DNA of 64,000 bases from Candidatus Defluviibacillus avedoerensis (GTDB lineage: Bacteria; Pseudomonadota; Gammaproteobacteria; Burkholderiales; Burkholderiaceae_C), in the NCBI GenBank assembly GCA_016703665.1, contig JADJBS010000007.1, positions 50,284 through 114,283 on the forward strand, given 5' to 3'. Both the position numbers and the translations under genes were made by a program. Shown here in pieces: positions 50,405 to 59,627 of the stretch. Position 1 is the stretch's first letter, and each line of letters starts with the position of its first letter. The notes under the pieces were generated by a model, which saw only the letters and a list, made by a program, of their open reading frames with translations, made no database searches and was not told where the DNA came from.

Positions 50405-51565
50405 CTAATCTGCTGGATCTGTCAGAAGTTCGATGACTGGCCGAGCCGCAAGCAATTCACCAGCCAGACGTAAACGCAACGCTGAGAATCCCTGCCCACT
50501 TTGCGCACTGACAAACAAACGCGGAACAGATTTGCCACTCACCTCATAGCTGCCCACCAATTGCAGCGGCATTTGCTCTTTTTCAAGTGCATCCAGCTTG
50601 TTGAACACCAATATTTGTGGGATACCGTCTGCATGGATGTCCGCGAGCACGCGCTGCACCTCGGCAATTTGTTCAGGAAAATTGGGGTTGGCAGCATCCA
50701 CCACATGCAAAAGCAAATCTGCGTCGACAGCTTCTTGCAGAGTTGCCGAAAACGCATCGACCAAGCTGTGGGGCAGGTCCCGGATAAAGCCCACTGTGTC
50801 GGACAAGGATGCACTTTTACCCGCCTCGCCCAGGTAAAGCTGCCGGGTCGTTGTATCCAATGTGGCAAAAAGCTGATCTGCAGCGTAGGATTTGGCTTTG
50901 GTCAGCGCATTGAAGAGTGTTGACTTACCCGCATTGGTGTAGCCCACCAACGAAATATTGAAGGTATCACGTCTGTCGCGTTGGCGGCGCTGGGTCTGGC
51001 GCTGCTTCTTGACTTTGACTAAGCGATCCTTGGTACGCTTGATCGACTCTCCAATCATTCGGCGGTCAAGCTCAATCTGGCTCTCACCAGGGCCACCTCG
51101 CATGCCGATACCACCACTTTGCCGCTCCAGATGCGACCATCGCCGGACCAGACGGGTGCTGAGGTATTGCAGACGAGCCAGTTCCACTTGCAGTTTGCCT
51201 TCATGGCTACGGGCTCGCTGGGCGAAAATTTGCAGGATCAACAAGGTTCGATCATTGACGGGTAGACCAAGGTGCCGCTCAAGATTTCGCTGCTGTGCCG
51301 GGCTGAGAGCCTGGTCAAACAGAATTTCCTGAGCTGATAGCATCTGCGCCATCAGCTTGATTTCGTCAGCTTTGCCACTGCCCACAAATAGTGCCGCGTC
51401 AGGTGCCTTTCGCTTGGCAATGATTTTCCCTACAGGCTTGAGGCCTGCTGTTTCCGCCAGCAGCCCCAGTTCTTCAAGTTCACCATCAAAATGAGGTAAA
51501 CCGAAGTCCACCCCGACTAGGATGGCAGATGCGAAAGACGCTACCTGTTGAGTGGTTTCAGTCAC
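50405..51565 (-). CDS. hflX: GTPase HflX
   Basis: The 386-residue GTPase associates with 50S subunits and splits stalled or heat-damaged ribosomes. An N-terminal HflX domain (SGKADEIKLMAQ, ERHLGLPVNDRTLLILQIFA) and a basic helical linker (GESQIELDRRMIGESIKRTK) are followed by the G domain. That domain has G1 GYTNAGKST, G3 LSDTVGFIRDLP and G4 FNKLDAL. It lies directly after hfq, 44 bases downstream, as in many proteobacteria. Confidence 0.95.
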   Translation of the reverse strand: MTETTQQVASFASAILVGVDFGLPHFDGELEELGLLAETAGLKPVGKIIAKRKAPDAALFVGSGKADEIKLMAQMLSAQEILFDQALSPAQQRNLERHLGLPVNDRTLLILQIFAQRARSHEGKLQVELARLQYLSTRLVRRWSHLERQSGGIGMRGGPGESQIELDRRMIGESIKRTKDRLVKVKKQRQTQRRQRDRRDTFNISLVGYTNAGKSTLFNALTKAKSYAADQLFATLDTTTRQLYLGEAGKSASLSDTVGFIRDLPHSLVDAFSATLQEAVDADLLLHVVDAANPNFPEQIAEVQRVLADIHADGIPQILVFNKLDALEKEQMPLQLVGSYEVSGKSVPRLFVSAQSGQGFSALRLRLAGELLAARPVIELLTDPAD

Positions 51566-51609
51566 AGATTACACCAGGGCCAGGCCACCCTGATTCAACC
51601 GAAATTGAA

Positions 51610-51858
51610 TCAAGATACAGGAGGATCGGCAGGATCGACCGCCGAGAAATTCACCGCACGCCCGGGGACGATGGTGGAGATAGCGTGCTTGTAAACCATC
51701 TGCGTCACTGTGTTGCGCAACAACACCACATATTGGTCGAAAGACTCGATCTGACCTTGCAGTTTGATGCCATTGACCAGATAAATGGACACTGGAACGT
51801 GCTCCCTACGCAAGATGTTCAGAAACGGGTCTTGAAGGAGTTGCCCTTTGTTGCTCAC
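51610..51858 (-). CDS. hfq: RNA chaperone Hfq
   Basis: The small 82-residue RNA-binding protein forms hexamers and pairs sRNAs with mRNAs. The GTG at 51858 gives (M)SNKGQLLQDPFLN, the usual Hfq start; a TTG six codons earlier is unlikely. Sm1 motif SIYLVNGIKLQGQIESFD and Sm2 VYKHAISTIVPGR (the YKHAI signature) are intact. The C-terminal tail is short, typical for betaproteobacteria. Confidence 0.95.
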   Translation of the reverse strand: MSNKGQLLQDPFLNILRREHVPVSIYLVNGIKLQGQIESFDQYVVLLRNTVTQMVYKHAISTIVPGRAVNFSAVDPADPPVS

Positions 51859-51931
51859 GATATGTTCCGTGTTCAAGAGTTATTATGAAGCGCCTACGAT
51901 AACACAGAGATTAGCGCACCCGTGCTAACCA

Positions 51932-53275
51932 CTAGTCTTTGGCCTTATCGGAGAAAGGGTTGTGTGAAGTCTTCATCTCAATTCGCATGGGTGTTCCCAC
52001 CAAGTTGAATTCTTTTCTGAATCGCCCTTCCAAAAACCGCCGGTAGGAATCGGTCACATGTTCAAGTGAATTGCCATGAACGATGATCACAGGTGGATTC
52101 ATTCCCCCCTGGTGCGCATAGCGAGGTTTGGGCCGATACATGCCCGCACGTTGAGGTGCCTGAAACTGCACTGCCTCCAGAAGCAGGCGCGTCAATACCG
52201 GAGTACTCATCTTGCAATTCGCCGCTTTGTACGCTTGAACAATGGATGCCCATACAGGCCCCAGTCCTTGACGCCGGGTCGCCGAAATCATGTGCAAGTT
52301 AGCAAACTTCAGGAAAGAAAGCCGAATCTCAATCGAACGCTGCAACTGGTCGCGTTGGTACGAGTCGATGGCATCCCATTTATTCACGGCGACCACCATG
52401 GCTCGACCACTTTCGAGTGCATATCCAGCAATGTGGGCATCCTGGTCGGTGACACCTTGGGTGGCATCCAGTAAAAGCAGTACCACATTGGCCGACTCAA
52501 TGGCCTGCAGGGTTTTAACCACAGAAAATTTTTCGATGGCTTCGAAGACTTTGCCCTTGCGACGCAATCCCGCAGTGTCAATCAGCTCAAACCTCTGCCC
52601 GTCGCGCTCAAAGGGCACAGTGATGGCATCACGCGTCGTACCCGGCAGGTCAAACGCAACCAAGCGCTCCTCCCCCAGCCAAGTATTGATGAGCGTCGAT
52701 TTGCCTACATTGGGGCGACCCGCCACAGCCAATTTGATAACGCCCTGTTCCTCGACAATATCCACATCATCCACGTCGGGCAAATTCAGCAAACCTAAGG
52801 CTTCTTCCACCAGACTTCGGATTCCCTGCCCGTGAGCGGCTGATACCCCATTTACCTCTCCAAGACCGAGTTCAAAAAACTCGGCTAGGCGCGTCCCATC
52901 GGTCATGCCCTCTGCCTTATTGGCCGAGAGCACTGTGGGTTTACCCAAACGGCGCAGAAACTTGGCGATATCGTGGTCTTGAGACGAGAGCCCCGCGCGA
53001 GCATCCACCACAAAAATAACAACATCCGCTTCAGCCACGGCCTGACGCGTCTGTTTGGCCATCTCCTGATAAATGCCCGTATCGGCGTCAGGCTCGAAGC
53101 CACCCGTGTCAATCACGATAAACTCGTGTTTGCCCTGCTTGGCATTGCCATAGTGCCGATCCCGCGTGAGACCAGCGAAATCCGCCACAATCGCATCCCG
53201 CGATTGGGTCATACGGTTAAACAGAGTTGATTTGCCAACGTTGGCGCGACCGACGAGGGCAACTACAGGTTTCAT
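51932..53275 (-). CDS. der: GTPase Der (EngA)
   Basis: The 447-residue tandem GTPase is required for 50S ribosome assembly. The first G domain has GRANVGKST and DTGGF, the second GRPNVGKST, DTAGLRRKGK and NKWD. A KH-like C-terminal domain (RGMYRPKPRYAHQGGMNPPV, FKKEFNLVGTPMR-like segment) completes it. It lies eight bases downstream of bamB and 55 upstream of hfq. Confidence 0.96.
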   Translation of the reverse strand: MKPVVALVGRANVGKSTLFNRMTQSRDAIVADFAGLTRDRHYGNAKQGKHEFIVIDTGGFEPDADTGIYQEMAKQTRQAVAEADVVIFVVDARAGLSSQDHDIAKFLRRLGKPTVLSANKAEGMTDGTRLAEFFELGLGEVNGVSAAHGQGIRSLVEEALGLLNLPDVDDVDIVEEQGVIKLAVAGRPNVGKSTLINTWLGEERLVAFDLPGTTRDAITVPFERDGQRFELIDTAGLRRKGKVFEAIEKFSVVKTLQAIESANVVLLLLDATQGVTDQDAHIAGYALESGRAMVVAVNKWDAIDSYQRDQLQRSIEIRLSFLKFANLHMISATRRQGLGPVWASIVQAYKAANCKMSTPVLTRLLLEAVQFQAPQRAGMYRPKPRYAHQGGMNPPVIIVHGNSLEHVTDSYRRFLEGRFRKEFNLVGTPMRIEMKTSHNPFSDKAKD

Positions 53276-53283
53276 TCTTATTC

Positions 53284-54426
53284 TTAATCAGGCACAAAGC
53301 CGAAAACACCACCATTGCGCGTGGTCACCACCAGCGTGCCATCAGCCAGAACAGGTGCAGCACTGATGGCAGAACCATCTGTTGCAAGGCGATTCAGTGG
53401 AGACCCATCTTCCCGCGACAAAAAGTGCAGAAGGCCATTGCCGTCACCAATGACTATGGATCGACCCAGCAGCAGCGGAGCAGACAACGTCCGGTATTGG
53501 AGTCGCTCGGAGGTCCAGAGTTTCTGACCATCTTGGCGATTCCATGCAATGACCCGGCCATCCGCTTCCGTACCAAAGACGCGCTCAGCATCGCCGTGCA
53601 ATCCTTCCGCACCATTGGCGGGTTGGCTCCACAACAAATTGCCGCGAACAGCATTGACACAACCCACATTGGCCTGAAACGCCCGCGCGCAAACAACGTC
53701 TCCATGGCGACTAACGCGCCCAACTAGATCGGCCAGGCGCTCGACGTCGTTTGTGCCTCGCGGTGACGCCACAGGCGCCTCCCAACGGGTCGTCCCATTG
53801 CCTGGATTCAGGCCAACCAATCGGGCACCTTGACCCAAAACAAGGGTATCCCCGACAGCCAGCAACACGCCCCCTTGCTTCAACACCAAAGGTTCGCCAG
53901 GACGCTGCTGAGTCCACAAGCGTCGTCCGGTTTTGCCGTCGTATGCGCTGACTGTCCTGTCTGCTGTCACCACAAACACTCGGCCACCGGCCACCAGGGG
54001 TGCCGTATAAGTTTGGGCAGATAGTTTATTGCGCCAAATTTCGGCGCCGTCCTCTAAAGCAACCAAATCGTTTGTCTTGGTGACAACTGTAGCCACCGTA
54101 CCGTCACTGCCGACACCAGCGGAGATACCCTGCCCAAGCTGCCGACGCCACAACTCTTTCCCGGTGCGGCTATTGAATGCCATGACCGCACCAGCACTGT
54201 CTGCCAAGGTCAATTTGTCTCCCGTCACATTCACCGTCAACGGAAAAGCAATTTCACCCACTCGCATGGACCAAGCCTGGCGAACACTGATCAACGACGT
54301 CAATGCAGGCAATTCAGTGGGCTTGGGTCGCTCTGACGTACTTGAGCACGCCGTCAGAATTGCTACAAAAAAAGCAGCAATAAAGGGCCATAACGCTTGC
54401 TGCAGAGGCATCTTCATCATGTTCAT
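53284..54426 (-). CDS. bamB: Outer-membrane assembly lipoprotein BamB
   Basis: From the ATG at 54426 (MNMMKMPLQQAL) the lipoprotein has about 380 residues with lipobox ILTACSSTS. An eight-bladed propeller of PQQ-type repeats follows (MAFNSRTGKELWRRQLGQG, VSAYDGKTGRRLWTQQRPGE, VIAWNRQDGQKLWTSERLQ). It supports the BAM complex in inserting outer-membrane barrels, such as the barrel genes at 4727 and 22515. The ATTGCTAC A-rich element at 54359 falls inside its signal-peptide region. Confidence 0.92.
   Translation of the reverse strand: MNMMKMPLQQALWPFIAAFFVAILTACSSTSERPKPTELPALTSLISVRQAWSMRVGEIAFPLTVNVTGDKLTLADSAGAVMAFNSRTGKELWRRQLGQGISAGVGSDGTVATVVTKTNDLVALEDGAEIWRNKLSAQTYTAPLVAGGRVFVVTADRTVSAYDGKTGRRLWTQQRPGEPLVLKQGGVLLAVGDTLVLGQGARLVGLNPGNGTTRWEAPVASPRGTNDVERLADLVGRVSRHGDVVCARAFQANVGCVNAVRGNLLWSQPANGAEGLHGDAERVFGTEADGRVIAWNRQDGQKLWTSERLQYRTLSAPLLLGRSIVIGDGNGLLHFLSREDGSPLNRLATDGSAISAAPVLADGTLVVTTRNGGVFGFVPD
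54359..54385. repeat. ATTGCT-A-run-AGCAGCAAT element
   Basis: ATTGCTACAAAAAAAGCAGCAATAAAG lies inside the bamB signal-peptide region. It has an inverted ATTGCT/AGCAAT pair around an A-run, similar to the element at 38057. It may simply be chance within an Ala/Phe-rich coding stretch. Confidence 0.25.
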
Positions 54427-54448
54427 ATCAAACAGCTCACTTCCTGGT

Positions 54449-55129
54449 TCACGAGCGTGCGCCTGCTGACGCTTGCTTGACATCCTTACCGATATCTACA
54501 CCCAGTGAGTTCAGTTTGAACTCGACTAGTTTGCGGTAATCACTGGTCGCATCAAATGCGTTATAGGCCTTGGTATATTCTGCCTTCGCTTCAGTTGCCT
54601 TACCCTGAAGCGCAAGCACATCGCCCTTGCGATCTGCAACGAGCGCCTCAAACGAATACGGAAAGCTGCCATTCAGCAATTTGATTGCATCGTCATAGCC
54701 TTTCGCATCCACCAGAACGCCCGCCAGGCGAAGTTTGGCTACCGCACTGAAGCCTTCATCGCTGGATTTTTCCGCCACCCAGGTCAGCGCGGCTTTGGCT
54801 GCATCTATCTTGTTACCGTCATAAAAGACTTTCGCCACCAAAAGTCCTGCGCGTTGCGCATAGGCCGTTGAACCGAAGCCAGATTGGATATCGCCAAAGG
54901 CACGTTCGACCTTGCTCAGGTCGTTCGCCTGTGCAGCACGCTCTACTTCTTCGTAAAGTGCGGCCGCTTTTGCTGACTGGGTGCGCTGCCAGTAGTGATA
55001 GCCATTCCAGGCAGCATATGCACCCATGATGGCAATCAACACCCAGGTGATGAGGTCGCCGTATTGCTTCCAGAAATGCTTGAGCTGGTCAAGCTGTTCT
55101 TGTTCTTCGAGATCGAGATGGTTTGCCAT
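54449..55129 (-). CDS. yfgM: YfgM-like tetratricopeptide protein (SecYEG-associated)
   Basis: The 226-residue inner-membrane protein has one helix near residues 22-45 (WKQYGDLITWVLIAIMGAYA) and a periplasmic helical repeat domain (TPR-like; EEVERAAQANDLSKVERAFG, AYAQRAGLLVAKVFYDGNKI). It matches the UPF0070/YfgM family, proposed to link the Sec translocon to periplasmic chaperones. It lies between hisS and bamB, its usual place. Confidence 0.88.
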   Translation of the reverse strand: MANHLDLEEQEQLDQLKHFWKQYGDLITWVLIAIMGAYAAWNGYHYWQRTQSAKAAALYEEVERAAQANDLSKVERAFGDIQSGFGSTAYAQRAGLLVAKVFYDGNKIDAAKAALTWVAEKSSDEGFSAVAKLRLAGVLVDAKGYDDAIKLLNGSFPYSFEALVADRKGDVLALQGKATEAKAEYTKAYNAFDATSDYRKLVEFKLNSLGVDIGKDVKQASAGARS

Positions 55130-55199
55130 AGACCGGGGGTCAGGTAAAAGGTGGATTGTAGGTTGTCAGGCGGCACACACGACCGACGCGGATTGGAAT

Positions 55200-56525
55200 T
55201 TAGACTTGGCGCAAGCTGGCCGCCCACCGCACGGCGTCAGCCAAGGGAACAAGCCGCTGCTGGTTTTGCGCCGGGTCACCACGCAGCGCCTTGATGGCCA
55301 CGCAGCCCTGGGCGAGTTCGTCTGCCCCAAACACCAGGGCGAAACGGGCGCCGCTGCTGTCAGCTTTCTTGAATTGCGACTTCATGCTTCCCATGCGCTC
55401 ACCCTCGCTTGTGGCGGCACCGGCGGCATGCATCTGCACGCAAACGCCTTGCGCACGCAGGGTTTGCAGCGTTGTCATCACGACGGGCAGACTGTCCGAA
55501 TGAGGAATGATCGCAAAAGCATCCGGCGTCGGTTCAGCGGGCAAAAGGCTTTGGGTCTTGAGCAGTTCCAGCACGCGCTCAATGCCCATGCCCCAACCCA
55601 CCGCAGGTGTGGGCTTGCCGCCGAGTATTTCGAAGAGACCGTCATAGCGACCACCACCGCACAATGTGCCCTGTGCACCTAGTTCATCCGTAATGAATTC
55701 GAACACGGTGTGGCTGTAGTAATCCAGCCCACGTACTAGGCGCGGATTTACAGACCAGGCTACGCCACAGGCATCCAACAAACCCTTAACGGTGTCCAGG
55801 TGCTTGAGCGACGACTCGCCAAGGAAACTGAGCAACTGAGGCGCGGCCTTCACCATGTCCTGCATGGCAGGGTTCTTGGTGTCCAGAATACGCAAAGGAT
55901 TAGTCAGCAGGCGGCGTTGGGCGTCAGCATCGAGCTCGTTCCGGTGCTGCTCAAAATAGGTAATGAGTGCCTGCCGGTGCGCCAGACGCTCTGCGGGTAC
56001 ACCCAAACTGTTCATCTCAACGCGAAACTGTTTGAGACCCAGCTTTTCAAACAACTGGTGCACCAGAACCATCGCCTCCGCATCCACTTCGGAGCCAGAA
56101 AAACCCAGGGCTTCCGCGCCCAGTTGATAGAACTGGCGATAACGTCCGCGCTGCGGGCGCTCGTGCCGGAACATGGGCCCCATGTAAAAGAGCCGCTTGC
56201 CGCCTTCGTAGGTCAAATTGTGCTCAATCGCAGCGCGCACAACACCAGGCGTGTTCTCTGGCCTTAAGGTGAGATGTTCACCATTCAGACGGTCCTCAAA
56301 CGAGTACATCTCTTTCTCAACGATGTCCGTCGTGTCGCCCGTGCCCCGCACAAACAGAGCCGTGGGCTCGACGATCGGCGTGCGGATATTGCGGTAGCCG
56401 TAGGTCGCCATCACGCCACGAACCGTTTCCTCGAACCACTCCCAGTGCGCCGACTGGGACGGCAGGATGTCGTTCATGCCTTTGATGGCAGACAATTTGT
56501 CCGCTTTGGATGCTTTCTCAACCAT
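55200..56525 (-). CDS. hisS: Histidyl-tRNA synthetase
   Basis: The 441-residue class II synthetase has motif 2 MGPMFRHERPQRGRYRQFYQ, the histidine-specific segments LVRGLDYYSHTVFEF and GGGRYDGLFEILGG, motif 3 AVGWGMGIERVLELL, and a C-terminal anticodon-binding domain. The start at 56525 (MVEKASKADKLSAIKGMNDI) is well placed. It lies 57 bases after ispG. Confidence 0.97.
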   Translation of the reverse strand: MVEKASKADKLSAIKGMNDILPSQSAHWEWFEETVRGVMATYGYRNIRTPIVEPTALFVRGTGDTTDIVEKEMYSFEDRLNGEHLTLRPENTPGVVRAAIEHNLTYEGGKRLFYMGPMFRHERPQRGRYRQFYQLGAEALGFSGSEVDAEAMVLVHQLFEKLGLKQFRVEMNSLGVPAERLAHRQALITYFEQHRNELDADAQRRLLTNPLRILDTKNPAMQDMVKAAPQLLSFLGESSLKHLDTVKGLLDACGVAWSVNPRLVRGLDYYSHTVFEFITDELGAQGTLCGGGRYDGLFEILGGKPTPAVGWGMGIERVLELLKTQSLLPAEPTPDAFAIIPHSDSLPVVMTTLQTLRAQGVCVQMHAAGAATSEGERMGSMKSQFKKADSSGARFALVFGADELAQGCVAIKALRGDPAQNQQRLVPLADAVRWAASLRQV

Positions 56526-56582
56526 GATGTTTAGATTCTGAGAGCTTTGTCGCCCGGTAAGCCGTACCGGATGGAATTGATG

Positions 56583-57863
56583 TCAGGCAGAAGCAGTTGC
56601 CTGCCCAAACCGCTTGTCGATGTACTGTTCAACCAGCGCATGAAACTCGTTGGCGATGTTGTCTCCGCGCAGCGTCAGGAATTTTTCGCCGTCCATGAAC
56701 ACGGGCGCAGCAGGTGCCTCGCCGTTGCCGGGCAGGCTGATGCCGATGTCTGCATGCTTGCTTTCGCCCGGGCCATTCACAATGCAGCCCATCACCGCAA
56801 CCTTGAGCCTCTCAACCCCCGGGTAGCGCTCCCGCCATACCGGCATTTGCGCGCGAAGGAAGTCGTCGATTTGCTTCGCCAACTCCTGGAATGTGGTACT
56901 GGTCGTACGGCCACAACCTGGGCAGGCAGTGACACTGGGCACAAAGATACGCAAGCCGAGCGACTGCAAGATTTCTGAGGCGATGATCACCTCCTGGTTG
57001 CGTGACTCGCCAGGTTGCGGTGTCAAGGAAACCCGTATCGTATCGCCAATGCCTTCCTGCAACAGAATGGCCAAGGCAGTGGTAGATGCGACAGTGCCTT
57101 TGGTGCCCATACCCGCTTCAGTCAAGCCCAGGTGCAGTGGATACTTGCATCGTCTGGCCAGTTCCCGGTACACCGCGATCAGATCCTGCACGCCACTGAC
57201 TTTGCACGAAAGCAAAATGTCTGACGCAGGCATCCCCATCTGGCACGCGAGTTCGGCTGAGCCAATGGCTGATTGAATCAAAGCCTCGTACATCACGTGC
57301 CGCGCATCCCAGGGCTCAGGTCTGGCATTGTTCTCATCCATTAAACCGGCCAGCAAATCCTGATCCAGACTGCCCCAGTTGACGCCAATGCGCACCGGCT
57401 TGTTCCAGCGCATCGCAGCGTCGATCATCAGACCAAACTGACGATCTTTCTTATCGCCCTTGCCTACGTTTCCGGGGTTGATCCGGTATTTGGACAGGGC
57501 TCTGGCGCAATCCGGGTAGTCTGTGAGCAGACGATGGCCGTTGTAATGGAAATCACCAATCAGCGGGACATCCACCTCCATGCGATCCAACTGCTCGCGC
57601 ACGTATGGGACAGCCTGTGCTGCTTCGGGCGTATTGACGGTTATGCGAACCATCTCTGAACCAGCCAGCGCCAGTTCTTTGACTTGAATCGCTGTTGCAA
57701 CGGCATCCACCGTGTCGGTGTTGGTCATGGACTGCACACGTACGGGGGCGCCGCCTCCGATGGTCACTATGCGATTACCCCAGACCACCCTGGCTTGAAG
57801 GGTTTGCCTAGTGCCAGGTACCGCCAACGCGATGGGATTTGAATCAGGTGTAGAGGCGCTCAC
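56583..57863 (-). CDS. ispG: 4-hydroxy-3-methylbut-2-enyl-diphosphate synthase
   Basis: The 426-residue iron-sulfur enzyme of the MEP isoprenoid pathway has an N-terminal TIM barrel (RVQSMTNTDTVDAVATAIQV, LIGDFHYNGHRLL, RIGVNWGSLDQDLL). The C-terminal Fe-S domain has cysteines in TACPGCGRTTSTTF and VMGCIVNGPGE. It overlaps the rodZ stop by four bases (57860-57863), so it is translationally coupled to it. Confidence 0.96.
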   Translation of the reverse strand: MSASTPDSNPIALAVPGTRQTLQARVVWGNRIVTIGGGAPVRVQSMTNTDTVDAVATAIQVKELALAGSEMVRITVNTPEAAQAVPYVREQLDRMEVDVPLIGDFHYNGHRLLTDYPDCARALSKYRINPGNVGKGDKKDRQFGLMIDAAMRWNKPVRIGVNWGSLDQDLLAGLMDENNARPEPWDARHVMYEALIQSAIGSAELACQMGMPASDILLSCKVSGVQDLIAVYRELARRCKYPLHLGLTEAGMGTKGTVASTTALAILLQEGIGDTIRVSLTPQPGESRNQEVIIASEILQSLGLRIFVPSVTACPGCGRTTSTTFQELAKQIDDFLRAQMPVWRERYPGVERLKVAVMGCIVNGPGESKHADIGISLPGNGEAPAAPVFMDGEKFLTLRGDNIANEFHALVEQYIDKRFGQATASA

Positions 57864-58780
57864 GGACCCACCTCGAAACGGCCTACATTGTCTTTCGAGA
57901 TGGTGCGCATATCCAGTTTGCGGCCACGCACGCTTACCTCGGTCGCATCAATGCGTCCGACGATCACACGCAATGGGAGTGCGCCGCTGATGTTAGCCAG
58001 TTCACCCGGTTGAAGAGTACGCCGCAAAACCGCGTCACCCTTTGCATCCACCACTTCGACCCAAGACTCATCCTTGGCTTTGAACTGCAAAATGCCGGTT
58101 TCGCCTGCCACTCCAGTTCCTGCGGACACTTTAACGACAGGCGCCGACACCGGGCGTGCAGGCGCCGACACTGCATTCGCAGTCGCCAGGGCGGCGGATG
58201 CGGCCAAACTTGGCGTGCTGATCGTATTGGGGCCCGGCTGGGGAACCGGAGCAGATGCAGCCAAGCTAGTCGGTTCAAGCTGCATTGCCCGTGTGGAGTG
58301 CTGAACCACGGTAGGCTCCAGATCAGGCGGGGATTCAAGCGCAGGCCAAAAGGCCAATACCAATGCACCGACGAGTAGCAAAGTCACAGCCAACACAGGC
58401 TTGGTCAAAAACCGAGATGCCGCAGAATGCCCGGAACTCTCACCCTGCACCCGAAATGGCGTCTTAAGTTCCGGTGGTTGTGAGAATGGAACCGACACCA
58501 CTTGGGGAAGCAGAGCCAGTACCTCTGTGGGATCCATCTTGAGATGACGGCAGACACTGGACGCCAATGCACGTACAAAAACCGGACCAGATAGCGATGA
58601 AAGCTCCCCGATCTCCAATGCCTCCAGCTTGCGAACAGGCACCTTCAAGGAGACAGCCAGCGCGCCAATATGCATGCCAAGGTTTTCTCTCGCTTGTCTG
58701 ATCAATGCTCCTGCCGCTTTGGCTCCGTCGTTGTCCAGACCTGCATGAACAGGCGCTGTCGATTCAATTCCCTCACTCAT
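57860..58780 (-). CDS. rodZ: RodZ-like helix-turn-helix membrane protein
   Basis: From ATG 58780 this gives 306 residues. An N-terminal cytoplasmic HTH domain (LIRQARENLGMHIGALAVSL, VRALASSVCRHLKMD) of the RodZ type binds MreB. One membrane helix (LAVTLLLVGALVLAFWPA, about 154-171) and an Ala/Pro-rich periplasmic linker follow. The C-terminal DUF4115 domain (ETGILQFKAKDESWVEVVDA) completes the usual layout. It helps organise the cell-shape cytoskeleton. It overlaps the pilW stop by eight bases. Confidence 0.85.
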   Translation of the reverse strand: MSEGIESTAPVHAGLDNDGAKAAGALIRQARENLGMHIGALAVSLKVPVRKLEALEIGELSSLSGPVFVRALASSVCRHLKMDPTEVLALLPQVVSVPFSQPPELKTPFRVQGESSGHSAASRFLTKPVLAVTLLLVGALVLAFWPALESPPDLEPTVVQHSTRAMQLEPTSLAASAPVPQPGPNTISTPSLAASAALATANAVSAPARPVSAPVVKVSAGTGVAGETGILQFKAKDESWVEVVDAKGDAVLRRTLQPGELANISGALPLRVIVGRIDATEVSVRGRKLDMRTISKDNVGRFEVGP

Positions 58781-59627
58781 CGAACGACCCTTTCTCGTAC
58801 AACTGCAACTCGCGCGACTGCGCGAACCGCTTGTTGAGTTGATCGGCCAACTGCCGCATGGCATCTGCATTACCCATTTTTCGCTCTACCTTGATACCCT
58901 GCCAAAGCGATTCAGCAGTGGCAAAGTCGCCATTGTTCACTCGGCGAATGTAAAACTGGGACCGGACAAAATCTCCACGCATGAACAGCAAAACAGACAG
59001 ATTGAACCCCGTGATGGGATTGCCAGGATCCAGTGCATAGGACCGTTGCAAGCTGGCTTCCGCATCTACCAACTGCCCCGCCCTGATTTGGCAGACACCC
59101 ATCGTCATACTGGTTTTTGCAGCATTAGGGTAATTGTTGGATGCGAGCGCCTGTCCAAACAGAGCGTTGGCCTCGGCGAATTTGGCCTGCTGGCAGAGAA
59201 GCCAGCCATAATTATGCAAGGTATTGCCGTCACGGGGGGCCAAAGCCAGCGCCTGACGGAAGCTCTCTTCGGCCAGACGAAAGTCCGTCAAACGCATGTA
59301 GACCAAGCCCCGCAAGTTATAGGCTTCCGCGTAATTCGGGTCTTGCTGCAGGCTTTGCTTGACCTCGTCCAGTGCAACCCGGGTCTGCCCTTGGTCAAAA
59401 TAGCCCACCGCCAGTTCAAGTCGCAAACGTGCTCGCTTGCGCACCTCTGACTCGTCAGAATCGGTAGCTTGATCTTTGCCTTGCGGCTCGCCTGAGTTGT
59501 CCGGGCGTGGGCCACTCGCGCACGCTGCAACCAGAGTCAACGCAGTGACAGCCATTAAAAACCTAAAAACACACCATTTCGGCACACCAAATAAGGACTT
59601 TTTGCCATCAAATTGATAGCTATTCAT
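58773..59627 (-). CDS. pilW: Type IV pilus assembly lipoprotein PilW (TPR)
   Basis: The 284-residue lipoprotein has lipobox LVAACAS with Cys36. Four to six tetratricopeptide repeats follow (ELAVGYFDQGQTRVALDEVK, NYAEAYNLRGLVYMRLTDFR, TLHNYGWLLCQQAKFAEANA), as in PilF/PilW, which help PilQ secretin insertion. It sits between rlmN and rodZ, its standard place. Its start overlaps the rlmN stop by eight bases. Confidence 0.88.
   Translation of the reverse strand: MNSYQFDGKKSLFGVPKWCVFRFLMAVTALTLVAACASGPRPDNSGEPQGKDQATDSDESEVRKRARLRLELAVGYFDQGQTRVALDEVKQSLQQDPNYAEAYNLRGLVYMRLTDFRLAEESFRQALALAPRDGNTLHNYGWLLCQQAKFAEANALFGQALASNNYPNAAKTSMTMGVCQIRAGQLVDAEASLQRSYALDPGNPITGFNLSVLLFMRGDFVRSQFYIRRVNNGDFATAESLWQGIKVERKMGNADAMRQLADQLNKRFAQSRELQLYEKGSFDE
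59609..59627. repeat. CAAATTGATAGCTATTCAT element
   Basis: The sequence overlaps the pilW start codon. It contains a TAGCTA core like the other dispersed elements, but the rest of the match is weak. Confidence 0.2.
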